The notes under the pieces are model-generated. The model worked only from the letters and a program-made list of their open reading frames with translations, was not told the origin of the DNA and did not search any database. A stretch of 10,446 nucleotides of DNA from Spirochaetae bacterium HGW-Spirochaetae-7 (GTDB taxonomy: Bacteria > Spirochaetota > Spirochaetia > Treponematales > UBA12059): positions 1 through 10,446 of the forward strand of contig PGXR01000100.1 of the NCBI GenBank assembly GCA_002839245.1, written 5' to 3'. Within the stretch, counting starts at the first letter, position 1, and each line of letters starts with the position of its first letter. Below are positions 5,581-10,446 of this stretch, piece after piece. The translations under genes were made by a program, and so were the position numbers.

Positions 5581-6426
5581 ATGGCGAGCGGCATGACGGC
5601 GTACGAGACTATCGGGGAATGGAGCCGCTCCAGGAGGAGCGGAGCCGTCATGCCCGCGCTCTTCGTGGGGCACGGCTCGCCCATGAACGGTATCGAGGAC
5701 AACGACTTTTCCGCCGCCTGGAAGGAGCTGGGACCGTCGCTCCCCAGCCCCAGGGGAATACTCTGCGTATCGGCGCATTGGCTGACCCACGGCACCAGGG
5801 TGACCGCGATGGACTCGCCGAGGACGATACACGATTTTTCAGGCTTCCCTCGTTCGCTTGGCGAAACAGTCTACCCCGCTCCAGGAGATCCGGCGCTCGC
5901 CGCGATGGCGGCGGAAAGCCTTGGCGTCCTCGGCGGGGCGGCATTCGACCATGACTGGGGGCTCGACCACGGCGCATGGACCGTTCTCCGCAGGATGTTT
6001 CCCGAGGCGGACATCCCCGTCGTACAGCTGAGCATAGACTGGGACTTGAATCCCGACGGGCACTTAGAACTCGGCCGCGCGCTCGGGGCGCTGCGCGACA
6101 GGGGCATCCTGGTCGTAGGCTCGGGGAACGTAGTGCACAACCTGGGCCGCATCGACTTTTCCACGGTGGACAAACCCGGCTCGGGCTACGACTGGGCCTT
6201 CGAATTCGACCTGGCCGTCAAGAAGGCGGTGCTCGAAGGCGACGATGCCGGTCTCGCCGACCGGGAGCGGCTGTCCGGCGCTGCGGCTTTGGCGGTCCCC
6301 AGCCCCGACCATTACTACCCGCTGCTCTACGCCGTCGGCGCGCGCAGGAAGTCCGACGACGTCCTCGTATTCAACGAGGCGGCGGTCGGCGGATCGCTGA
6401 CGATGACGTCGTACGCCTTCGGCTAG
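5581..6426 (+). CDS. ygiD: YgiD-like class III extradiol dioxygenase (4,5-DOPA dioxygenase / LigB family)
   Basis: This 281-residue protein matches the YgiD/DODA group, metal-dependent enzymes that open catechol rings; E. coli YgiD acts on L-DOPA. Metal-site histidines sit in conserved motifs: H31 in LFVGHGSPMN, H66 in VSAHW, H186 in GSGNVVHNL and H244 in SPDHYYPLLY. TIHDFSGFP, YPAPGDP, WGLDHGAW and VVQLSID also match the family. The start is uncertain. ATG 5581 has a weak GGAG 12 nt upstream. ATG 5650 (residue 24, MPALFVGHGSP) corresponds to the family N-terminus and has AGGAGGAG nearby, but inside a perfect hairpin (5625-5642). It follows the FMN reductase gene by 23 nt. Its stop shares the CTAG at 6423-6426 with the convergent crcB stop. 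Confidence 0.92.
   Translation: MASGMTAYETIGEWSRSRRSGAVMPALFVGHGSPMNGIEDNDFSAAWKELGPSLPSPRGILCVSAHWLTHGTRVTAMDSPRTIHDFSGFPRSLGETVYPAPGDPALAAMAAESLGVLGGAAFDHDWGLDHGAWTVLRRMFPEADIPVVQLSIDWDLNPDGHLELGRALGALRDRGILVVGSGNVVHNLGRIDFSTVDKPGSGYDWAFEFDLAVKKAVLEGDDAGLADRERLSGAAALAVPSPDHYYPLLYAVGARRKSDDVLVFNEAAVGGSLTMTSYAFG
5625..5642 (+). other. Perfect 7-bp hairpin covering the Shine-Dalgarno of the internal ygiD start
   Basis: CCGCTCC (5625-5631), loop AGGA, GGAGCGG (5636-5642). The loop and 3' arm carry AGGAGGAG, the only strong ribosome-binding sequence before ATG 5650. If translation starts at 5650 the hairpin could limit it; if it starts at 5581 the hairpin is inside the coding sequence. The structure is certain from sequence; a regulatory role is inferred. 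Confidence 0.4.
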
Positions 6427-6794
6427 AACCTTCGCGCGAAGAGGACAAGCCCTCCCGCCGTGCCGACGATTCCGCCGACGACGTTGATCCCGACGTTGAT
6501 CAAGGCGCGGGCCCGCTGGCCCGCCTGGAACAGTTCCATCGTCTCGAGCGAAAAAGTGGAGAAGGTGGTGAAACCGCCGAGGAAGCCCGTCACCGAGAAC
6601 AGCCACAGCGTCCGCGGCATGGCCGACTTTTCCATCAGGCCCGCCACGCAGCCTATCAGGAAGCAGCCCGCCAGGTTGACGATGGCGGTACCCCACGCGA
6701 AACCCGACCCGAACTGCCTGACGGCGATCGTTGAAACGAAGTAGCGGCACAACGCGCCAAGGCCGCCCCCGGCGGTTATCAGCAATGCATTCAT
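6423..6794 (-). CDS. crcB: Fluoride ion channel CrcB/Fluc
   Basis: This small inner-membrane protein of 123 residues exports fluoride as a dual-topology homodimer. From ATG 6794 it reads MNALLITAGGGLGALCRYF, then GTAIVNLAGCFLIG (conserved pore-lining Asn), GFLGGFTTFSTFSLE (Phe-box and central sodium-site region) and a last hydrophobic helix INVGINVVGGIVGTAGGLVL, giving four predicted membrane segments in a normal family length. The frame is open upstream to a TTG at 6830, but the 12 extra residues are not family-like. No convincing Shine-Dalgarno precedes either start. It is divergent from ettA and convergent with the dioxygenase gene. No fluoride riboswitch was recognised upstream. Confidence 0.92.
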   Translation of the reverse strand: MNALLITAGGGLGALCRYFVSTIAVRQFGSGFAWGTAIVNLAGCFLIGCVAGLMEKSAMPRTLWLFSVTGFLGGFTTFSTFSLETMELFQAGQRARALINVGINVVGGIVGTAGGLVLFARRF

Positions 6795-6896
6795 GACCGT
6801 GAGTTTGCCCGGCAGCGTCTTCCCGGTCAAGGTGGATCAAGCGCAAGTCCCTGGGGGCATGGTCGCAACCCACTCAACCAAGATCGGGTTTTCTTG

Positions 6897-6902
6897 TATA
6901 CT
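6897..6902 (+). promoter_or_regulatory. -10 box (TATACT) 7 nt before the ettA start; possible leaderless mRNA
   Basis: TATACT with TG directly upstream (TGTATACT) ends 7 nt before ATG 6910, so the predicted transcription start falls on or next to the start codon. No purine-rich Shine-Dalgarno lies in between (CGCCTCC). The -35 region at 17 nt (TCAACC) is poor. Confidence 0.45.
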
Positions 6903-6909
6903 CGCCTCC

Positions 6910-8589
6910 ATGGCCACAGTCGACGACAAGAAGATCATCTATTCGATGCACCGCGTATCGAAGAAGTACGGTACCAAGCAGGTCCTCAAGGACATATCCA
7001 TCAGCTACTACTACGGCGCCAAGATAGGCGTCATAGGGCTGAACGGCTCTGGCAAGTCTAGCCTCCTCCGCATACTCAACGGAACGGACACGGAATTCGC
7101 GGGCGAGACCGATTGCTCGCCGGGTTACACGATAGGGTTCCTCGAGCAGGAGCCGCATCTGCAAGCAGGCAAGACAGTCAGGGAGATAGTCTCCGAAGGC
7201 GTCCAGGAGATAGTCGACGCGCTCGCCGAATTCGAAAAGGTCAGCGAAGCCTTTGGGGAACCGGACGCCGATTTCGACAAGCTCGCCGACAGGCAGGCCA
7301 AGCTCCAGGAGACGATTGAGTCGTTCGACGGCTGGAACCTCGACGCCAGGCTCGATTTCGCCATGGAAGCGCTCCGTTGTCCCCCGCCGGACCAGGTGGT
7401 CGACGTGCTGTCAGGAGGAGAACGACGACGGGTCGCGCTGTGCCGCCTCCTGCTCAGGAAGCCGGACATACTCCTCCTGGACGAGCCTACCAACCATCTC
7501 GACGCCGAGACGGTCGCATGGCTCGAGCGCCACCTGCGGGAATACGACGGCACGGTCATCGCGGTTACGCACGACCGCTATTTCCTGGACAACGTCGCCG
7601 GCTGGATCCTGGAACTGGACCGCGGCGAGGGCATCCCCTGGAAGGGCAACTATTCCAGCTGGCTCGACCAGAAGTCCAGACAGCTCGAACTCGAGGAAAA
7701 AGGCAACTCCGAGCGCGCCAAGACTCTCGAGCGCGAACTCGACTGGGTGCGCATGAGCCCCAAAGGCCGGCACGCCAAGAGCAAGGCCCGCATCACCCAG
7801 TACGAAAAGCTGCTCGCCGACGGCCAGCGCGAGAAAGTCCGCGAGACAAAGCTGACGATAACGCCCGGCCCCAGGCTCGGGTCCTTGGTCATCGAAGCCA
7901 AGGCGCTGTGCAAGGCCTACGGCGAGCTGGTGCTTTTCCAGGACCTCGAATTCTCCGTGCCGCCAGGAGCGGTGGTCGGGATAGTCGGCCCGAACGGAGC
8001 CGGAAAGACCACCCTGTTCAAGCTCATCGCCGACATGGAGAAACCCGACTCAGGCACACTTCGGATTGGCGACACGGTCAAGCTCGCCTACGCCGACCAG
8101 ATGCGCGCGGGCCTCGACCCCGACAAGACGGTATGGGAGCAGCTCTCCGGCGGCCTCGACATCATCAAGCTGGGCGGCGTGAAGGACGTCAACAGCCGGG
8201 CGTACTGCTCGTGGTTCAACTTCTCCGGAGGCGACCAGCAGAAGAAGGAGGGCGTGCTTTCTGGCGGCGAGCGCAACAGGCTCAACCTCGCGGTGATGCT
8301 CAAGGAAGGCGCCAACGTCATCCTGCTCGACGAGCCGACCAACGACCTGGACGTGAACACGTTGCGCGCCCTCGAGGAAGCCCTCGACAATTTCGCCGGC
8401 TCGGCCCTGGTCGTCAGCCACGACCGCTGGTTCCTCGACCGCGTCTGCACCCATCTCCTCGCTTTCGAGGACGGCGAGGTACTTTGGTATGACGGCAACT
8501 GGTCCGAGTACGCCGAGTACCGCCACGAAAAGCTCGGCGGCGACGCCGACCGTCCGCACCGATACGTATACAGGAAGCTGGAAAGATAA
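6910..8589 (+). CDS. ettA: Energy-dependent translational throttle EttA (ABC-F ATPase)
   Basis: EttA is a soluble ABC-F protein that binds the ribosomal E site and tunes early elongation to the ATP/ADP ratio. The protein has 559 residues, against 555 in E. coli. Two ABC domains are visible: Walker A GLNGSGKS (43-50), signature LSGGERRRVALCRLL (from 167), Walker B DEPTNHLDAE (D191-E192), then the inter-domain linker (PtIM) with WVRMSPKGRHAKSKAR, a second Walker A GPNGAGKTT (360-368), LSGGERNRLNLA, and DEPTNDLD (D474-E475). EttA-specific strings include VAWLERHLREYDGTVIAVTH, GWILELDRGEGIPWKGNYSS and SHDRWFLDRVCTHLLAFE. ATG 6910 gives MATVDDKKIIYSMHRV, aligning with the E. coli start; the frame extends upstream to 6793 but those residues are not family-like and overlap the divergent control region. 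It appears monocistronic. Confidence 0.96.
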   Translation: MATVDDKKIIYSMHRVSKKYGTKQVLKDISISYYYGAKIGVIGLNGSGKSSLLRILNGTDTEFAGETDCSPGYTIGFLEQEPHLQAGKTVREIVSEGVQEIVDALAEFEKVSEAFGEPDADFDKLADRQAKLQETIESFDGWNLDARLDFAMEALRCPPPDQVVDVLSGGERRRVALCRLLLRKPDILLLDEPTNHLDAETVAWLERHLREYDGTVIAVTHDRYFLDNVAGWILELDRGEGIPWKGNYSSWLDQKSRQLELEEKGNSERAKTLERELDWVRMSPKGRHAKSKARITQYEKLLADGQREKVRETKLTITPGPRLGSLVIEAKALCKAYGELVLFQDLEFSVPPGAVVGIVGPNGAGKTTLFKLIADMEKPDSGTLRIGDTVKLAYADQMRAGLDPDKTVWEQLSGGLDIIKLGGVKDVNSRAYCSWFNFSGGDQQKKEGVLSGGERNRLNLAVMLKEGANVILLDEPTNDLDVNTLRALEEALDNFAGSALVVSHDRWFLDRVCTHLLAFEDGEVLWYDGNWSEYAEYRHEKLGGDADRPHRYVYRKLER

Positions 8590-8657
8590 TACAGGCAACC
8601 GCCGGCTGCACGCCTTGCGGACGGTCGGCGCCCCGGGTTGGAAGGCTCGAGCCACCT

Positions 8658-8706
8658 GTGGGGAGCCCTGACAGCACCATCGTCAGCTCGATGAAAGCTC
8701 TCCCAC
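8658..8706 (+). other. Candidate structured RNA element: bulged 9-bp helix enclosing a 5-bp hairpin
   Basis: GTGGGGAGC (8658-8666) pairs with GCTCTCCCAC (8697-8706) leaving one bulged T. Inside, CTGAC (8668-8672) pairs with GTCAG (8682-8686). It lies 69 nt after the ettA stop and about 250 nt before the DapB-ACT gene. It could be a 3' end structure of ettA, part of a small RNA, or chance; no U-run follows, so it is not a standard intrinsic terminator. Confidence 0.3.
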
Positions 8707-8768
8707 TTGCCTGGACCCAGATCGTTCATGCTGAATATCGGTTCGAAGCTGACTGGTCGCCAGACGAG

Positions 8769-8781
8769 ACAGGAATCCTGT
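8769..8781. promoter_or_regulatory. Operator-like 13-bp dyad
   Basis: ACAGGA-A-TCCTGT is a perfect 6-bp dyad around one central base. It lies 122 bp upstream of the predicted DapB-ACT promoter -35, so it could be a regulator site or a small RNA hairpin. Function unknown. Confidence 0.25.
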
Positions 8782-8782
8782 A

Positions 8783-8826
8783 GTCGCACCGCGCCGTCGT
8801 GCGGCCCAGACGCGGTTAGCCCGCGA
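8783..8826 (+). other. Candidate long stem upstream of the DapB-ACT promoter
   Basis: GTCGC (8783-8787) and GCGAC (8822-8826) flank ACCGCG (8788-8793) / CGCGGT (8811-8816), giving 11 pairs interrupted only by TAGCCC on the 3' side. An alternative fold uses CGCAC (8785-8789) / GTGCG (8799-8803) and CGCGG (8811-8815) / CCGCG (8821-8825). Mutually exclusive pairings are suggestive of a switch, but GC-rich DNA also yields such folds by chance. Confidence 0.25.
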
Positions 8827-8902
8827 CAAGTCCGCCCTCCAGCGTCGATGCAAATTTCGCCGCAGAACGTATGGCATCGGGCGTGCCGGATCTACGCGTC
8901 GG

Positions 8903-8931
8903 TTGATTCGACGAGTTCTATCCTGTATTCT
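8903..8931 (+). promoter_or_regulatory. Predicted sigma70-type promoter of the DapB-ACT gene
   Basis: TTGATT (8903-8908) is 17 nt from TATTCT (8926-8931), with TG just before the -10. Initiation near 8938 would give a leader of about 20 nt carrying the GGAAGGAG ribosome-binding site (8944-8951). If this is the main promoter, the structured elements upstream are outside the transcript. Confidence 0.5.
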
Positions 8932-8957
8932 CATGCGATTACTGGAAGGAGCCAATG

Positions 8958-10172
8958 ATGATACGCGTGATCTTGAACGGTTGCAACGGTCGGATGGGCA
9001 GGACGCTCACTTCCTTGATCGAGCCTATGGATGATATGGAAGTGGTCGCGGGCATCGACATCAACGCCCAGCCGGAGGAGTACCCCGTCTATTCACGTCT
9101 TTCGGAATGTACTGTCCAGGCGGACGTGCTGATTGACTTTTCCCATCCCAGGATACTTCCCGTTTTACTGTCCGACGCGGTAAAACGAAATCTGCCCGCC
9201 GTCATAGCGACGACGGGATTGGGCCTCGAGGATATTGAATTCGTTGAAAGGTCGTCAAGGAAGATTCCCATTTTCAGGTCAGCCAACATGTCGCTTGGAA
9301 TCAACCTGATACAGGACCTGATCAAGAGCGCGACCAAGGTATTGGGAGAACGGTACGACGTCGAAATCGTCGAGAAGCATCACAAGCTTAAGAAAGACTC
9401 CCCGAGCGGTACCGCGCTGATGCTGGCTGATTCGATAAACGAAGTAAGGGTTGAAAAACTGCATTATGTCTGCGGCAGGGAGGGACGAGACAGCCTGAGG
9501 CAGAAGGAGGAACTGGGCATCCACTCCCTGCGGGGAGGCACGATCGTGGGCGAGCATGATGTGTACTTTACCGGCACGGACGAATTGATCCAGATCGGGC
9601 ACAAAGCCTATTCAAGACAGGTATTCGCCACCGGCGCCGTCGCTGCCGCCCGGTACCTGTGCACCCGGAAACCCGGGCTGTACAGCATGCAGGACATGAT
9701 CAACCAGTACAGCGCGGTTACGACACTCTACACGTTTCCTGGCGAAATATTGATTACCCTTGACGGTTTCCCCAGGAACATGGAGTCGATATCCGGCCTC
9801 TATGGCGATTTTGCCTCTGCGGACATCTTCATAGACTTGATCAGCCATTCCGGTTCGACGGGCGAAGAATTGTCAATTTCGTTCACGGTAAACTCAAGGG
9901 ACCTGGCCGGGACGAAGGCCATCCTTGAAGGTATAAGCAGGAAATATCCTGGAGTGAAGACCGGCATAGAAGATCATATTACCAAGATCACCGTGGAGGG
10001 TCCCGGCATGGAGTTCCAGTCGGGTGTCGCTTATCGGCTATTCTCCTGTATGGCCAAGGCCGGCATACACATCATGGCCGTCACTACATCCGAAGTAAAG
10101 ATTTCGTACATAACGTCTGACCAAGAGGTCGACAAGGCAGTCGAAACCATCAAGAAAGAATTCGGGATTTGA
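8958..10172 (+). CDS. dapB: 4-hydroxy-tetrahydrodipicolinate reductase (DapB) fused to a C-terminal tandem ACT module of aspartokinase type
   Basis: DapB reduces hydroxy-tetrahydrodipicolinate with NAD(P)H in the lysine/diaminopimelate pathway. The protein has 404 residues; ordinary DapB has 240-270. Residues 1-250 are DapB: dinucleotide loop NGCNGRMGR (near 7-15), IDFSHP, IATTG, FRSANMSLGIN, the catalytic segment VEKHHKLKKDSPSGTA (HH near 141-142, Lys near 145), and SLRGGTIVGEHDVYF. Residues from about 262 to the end match the regulatory part of aspartokinase: a first ACT segment (ITLDGFPRNMESISGLYGDF) with LSISFTVNSRDL, then ITVEGPGMEFQSGVAYRLFS and AVTTSEVKISYI, the signature of the second aspartokinase ACT domain. 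No aspartokinase catalytic domain is present. Two adjacent ATGs exist (8955, 8958); the second is better spaced (6 nt) from GGAAGGAG. GC is clearly lower than in upstream genes. DapB activity is well supported; effector binding by the ACT part is inferred. Confidence 0.9.
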   Translation: MIRVILNGCNGRMGRTLTSLIEPMDDMEVVAGIDINAQPEEYPVYSRLSECTVQADVLIDFSHPRILPVLLSDAVKRNLPAVIATTGLGLEDIEFVERSSRKIPIFRSANMSLGINLIQDLIKSATKVLGERYDVEIVEKHHKLKKDSPSGTALMLADSINEVRVEKLHYVCGREGRDSLRQKEELGIHSLRGGTIVGEHDVYFTGTDELIQIGHKAYSRQVFATGAVAAARYLCTRKPGLYSMQDMINQYSAVTTLYTFPGEILITLDGFPRNMESISGLYGDFASADIFIDLISHSGSTGEELSISFTVNSRDLAGTKAILEGISRKYPGVKTGIEDHITKITVEGPGMEFQSGVAYRLFSCMAKAGIHIMAVTTSEVKISYITSDQEVDKAVETIKKEFGI

Positions 10173-10257
10173 ACCCTTCTGTACTTCCTTCCTTCATGAA
10201 TCCCGCACGGGTATTTCGCAGTTCCGGAACAAGTCATTCCATGGTATTGTCGACGGC
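10173..10257. other. Short intergenic segment with a perfect 10-bp palindrome
   Basis: No terminator with a U-run is evident after the DapB-ACT gene. The palindrome GTTCCGGAAC lies at 10221-10230, and a -10-like TATTGT at 10245-10250 has only a poor -35. The segment may hold the control region of whatever gene follows beyond the window. Confidence 0.3.
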
Positions 10258-10386
10258 ATGCCAAAGGTGCTGAGCCCGGCCATTTTGCTATACGTCCCAT
10301 CCGTTCGCCTTCGCAAGATGTCGCCGGCCGGCCGTTCCGATATCTATACGGGAAACTGGGGCGACAGGAACGGTAGAGGCGCATGA
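10258..10386 (+). CDS. Possible 42-residue small protein, unrecognised
   Basis: ATG 10258 opens a 43-codon frame (start MPKVLSPAILLYVPSVRLRK, stop TGA 10384-10386). The N-terminal stretch is moderately hydrophobic and the rest is basic and polar; no family is recognised. There is no Shine-Dalgarno, but TATTGT ends 7 nt upstream, the same geometry as at ettA. The stop overlaps the next ATG as ATGA. It may be a real leader peptide or small gene, or chance. Confidence 0.2.
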   Translation: MPKVLSPAILLYVPSVRLRKMSPAGRSDIYTGNWGDRNGRGA

Positions 10387-10446
10387 TGGACGAGGTGGTC
10401 TTGTTCCGGTCGTTGACTCTTGCATCCATCCACCTGGCAGCGGCGG
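10383..10446 (+). CDS. Possible 5' end of a further gene, cut by the window edge
   Basis: ATG 10383 (followed by a second ATG) overlaps the preceding stop by ATGA and stays open to the window end: MMDEVVLFRSLTLASIHLAA. The 21 visible codons are too few to assign a family. A weak GGTAGAGG precedes the start. The case rests on the coupled start and the absence of stops only. Confidence 0.25.
   Translation, partial: MMDEVVLFRSLTLASIHLAAA

Larger units (their letters stand above)
8590..8957 (+). other. 368-nt intergenic region without a recognisable gene, rich in inverted repeats
   Basis: Neither strand shows a plausible protein; the short open frames are Arg/Ser-rich and match nothing known to me. 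No tRNA fold and no lysine, cobalamin or SAM riboswitch core was recognised. The region contains a bulged helix with a nested hairpin (8658-8706), small hairpins near 8753-8763, an operator-like dyad (8769-8781) and a long stem (8783-8826), followed by a promoter and ribosome-binding site for the DapB-ACT gene. Confidence 0.5.

Noticed and set aside
6867..6896. Intrinsic terminator AACCC-N14-GGGTT before the ettA -10 box
   Set aside because: The stem is only 5 bp and is followed by TTCTTG rather than a U-run; too weak to call.
6793..6909. 39-residue upstream extension of EttA
   Set aside because: It would overlap the crcB start and control region; the family N-terminus corresponds to ATG 6910.
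6795..6909. Fluoride (crcB-motif) riboswitch upstream of crcB
   Set aside because: The conserved GGNGAUGG and CUGAUGACGCCU-type segments were not found on the minus strand.
7377..8492. 371-codon Arg-rich plus frame inside ettA
   Set aside because: It is a shadow of ettA, with no recognisable motifs of its own.
8590..8957. Lysine riboswitch before the DapB-ACT gene
   Set aside because: The L-box core segments (GAGGUGCG-like, AGUAA, GCCGAAG) are not present, although the gap is rich in hairpins.
1..10446. CRISPR array, phage, transposase or integrase genes
   Set aside because: No regularly spaced direct repeats and no mobile-element proteins were seen on either strand; the only repeat-like element is the GxxExxY remnant.

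Overview
This is a GC-rich bacterial segment, roughly 60-65% GC by eye in the main genes, dominated by a complete selenocysteine (Sec) insertion locus. The host decodes UGA as Sec with SelD, SelA, SelB and tRNA-Sec. It also has a diaminopimelate/lysine pathway gene, an EttA-type ribosome factor and a fluoride channel. Sec use fits an anaerobic or facultative bacterium. The phylum cannot be fixed from the sequence; a spirochaete-like or other environmental anaerobe is a guess only.

Layout. (1) 1-788, minus strand: selD, cut by the window edge. It is itself a selenoprotein with an in-frame UGA at codon 19 followed by a bSECIS-like hairpin, so ordinary ORF callers miss it. (2) 789-966: divergent regulatory region with two good sigma70-type promoters back to back and a CAAG/CTTG dyad between them. 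(3) 967-4383, plus strand: tRNA-Sec (UCA anticodon), selA starting 2 nt after the tRNA, and selB overlapping selA by ATGA, apparently one transcription unit. Together these blocks hold the selenophosphate, Sec-tRNA and Sec-delivery functions, and the selD mRNA is also a client of that machinery. (4) 4384-4960: lower-GC stretch holding a decayed GxxExxY-family gene on the minus strand, bounded by a 20-nt inverted repeat. (5) 4961-6426, plus: an NADPH-dependent FMN reductase-like flavoprotein and a YgiD-like extradiol (DODA/LigB) dioxygenase, probably co-transcribed. (6) 6423-6794, minus: crcB/fluc, convergent with the dioxygenase gene and sharing a CTAG that supplies both stop codons. (7) 6910-8589, plus: ettA, with a -10 box placed so that the mRNA may be leaderless. 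(8) 8590-8957: 368-nt gap with no recognisable gene but several strong hairpins and dyads, ending in a promoter and ribosome-binding site. (9) 8958-10172, plus: a dihydrodipicolinate reductase (DapB) fused to a tandem ACT module like the regulatory tail of aspartokinase, visibly lower in GC than its neighbours. (10) 10173-10446: short, uncertain ORFs up to the window end.

Most interesting points: the DapB-ACT-ACT fusion, which suggests that amino-acid feedback (lysine is the obvious candidate) acts on DapB; the closed Sec circuit with a shared divergent control region; the 2-nt tRNA-Sec/selA junction; and the unusual acceptor/T-arm geometry of the tRNA-Sec. All homology statements rest on recognising motifs by eye; no database search was run.
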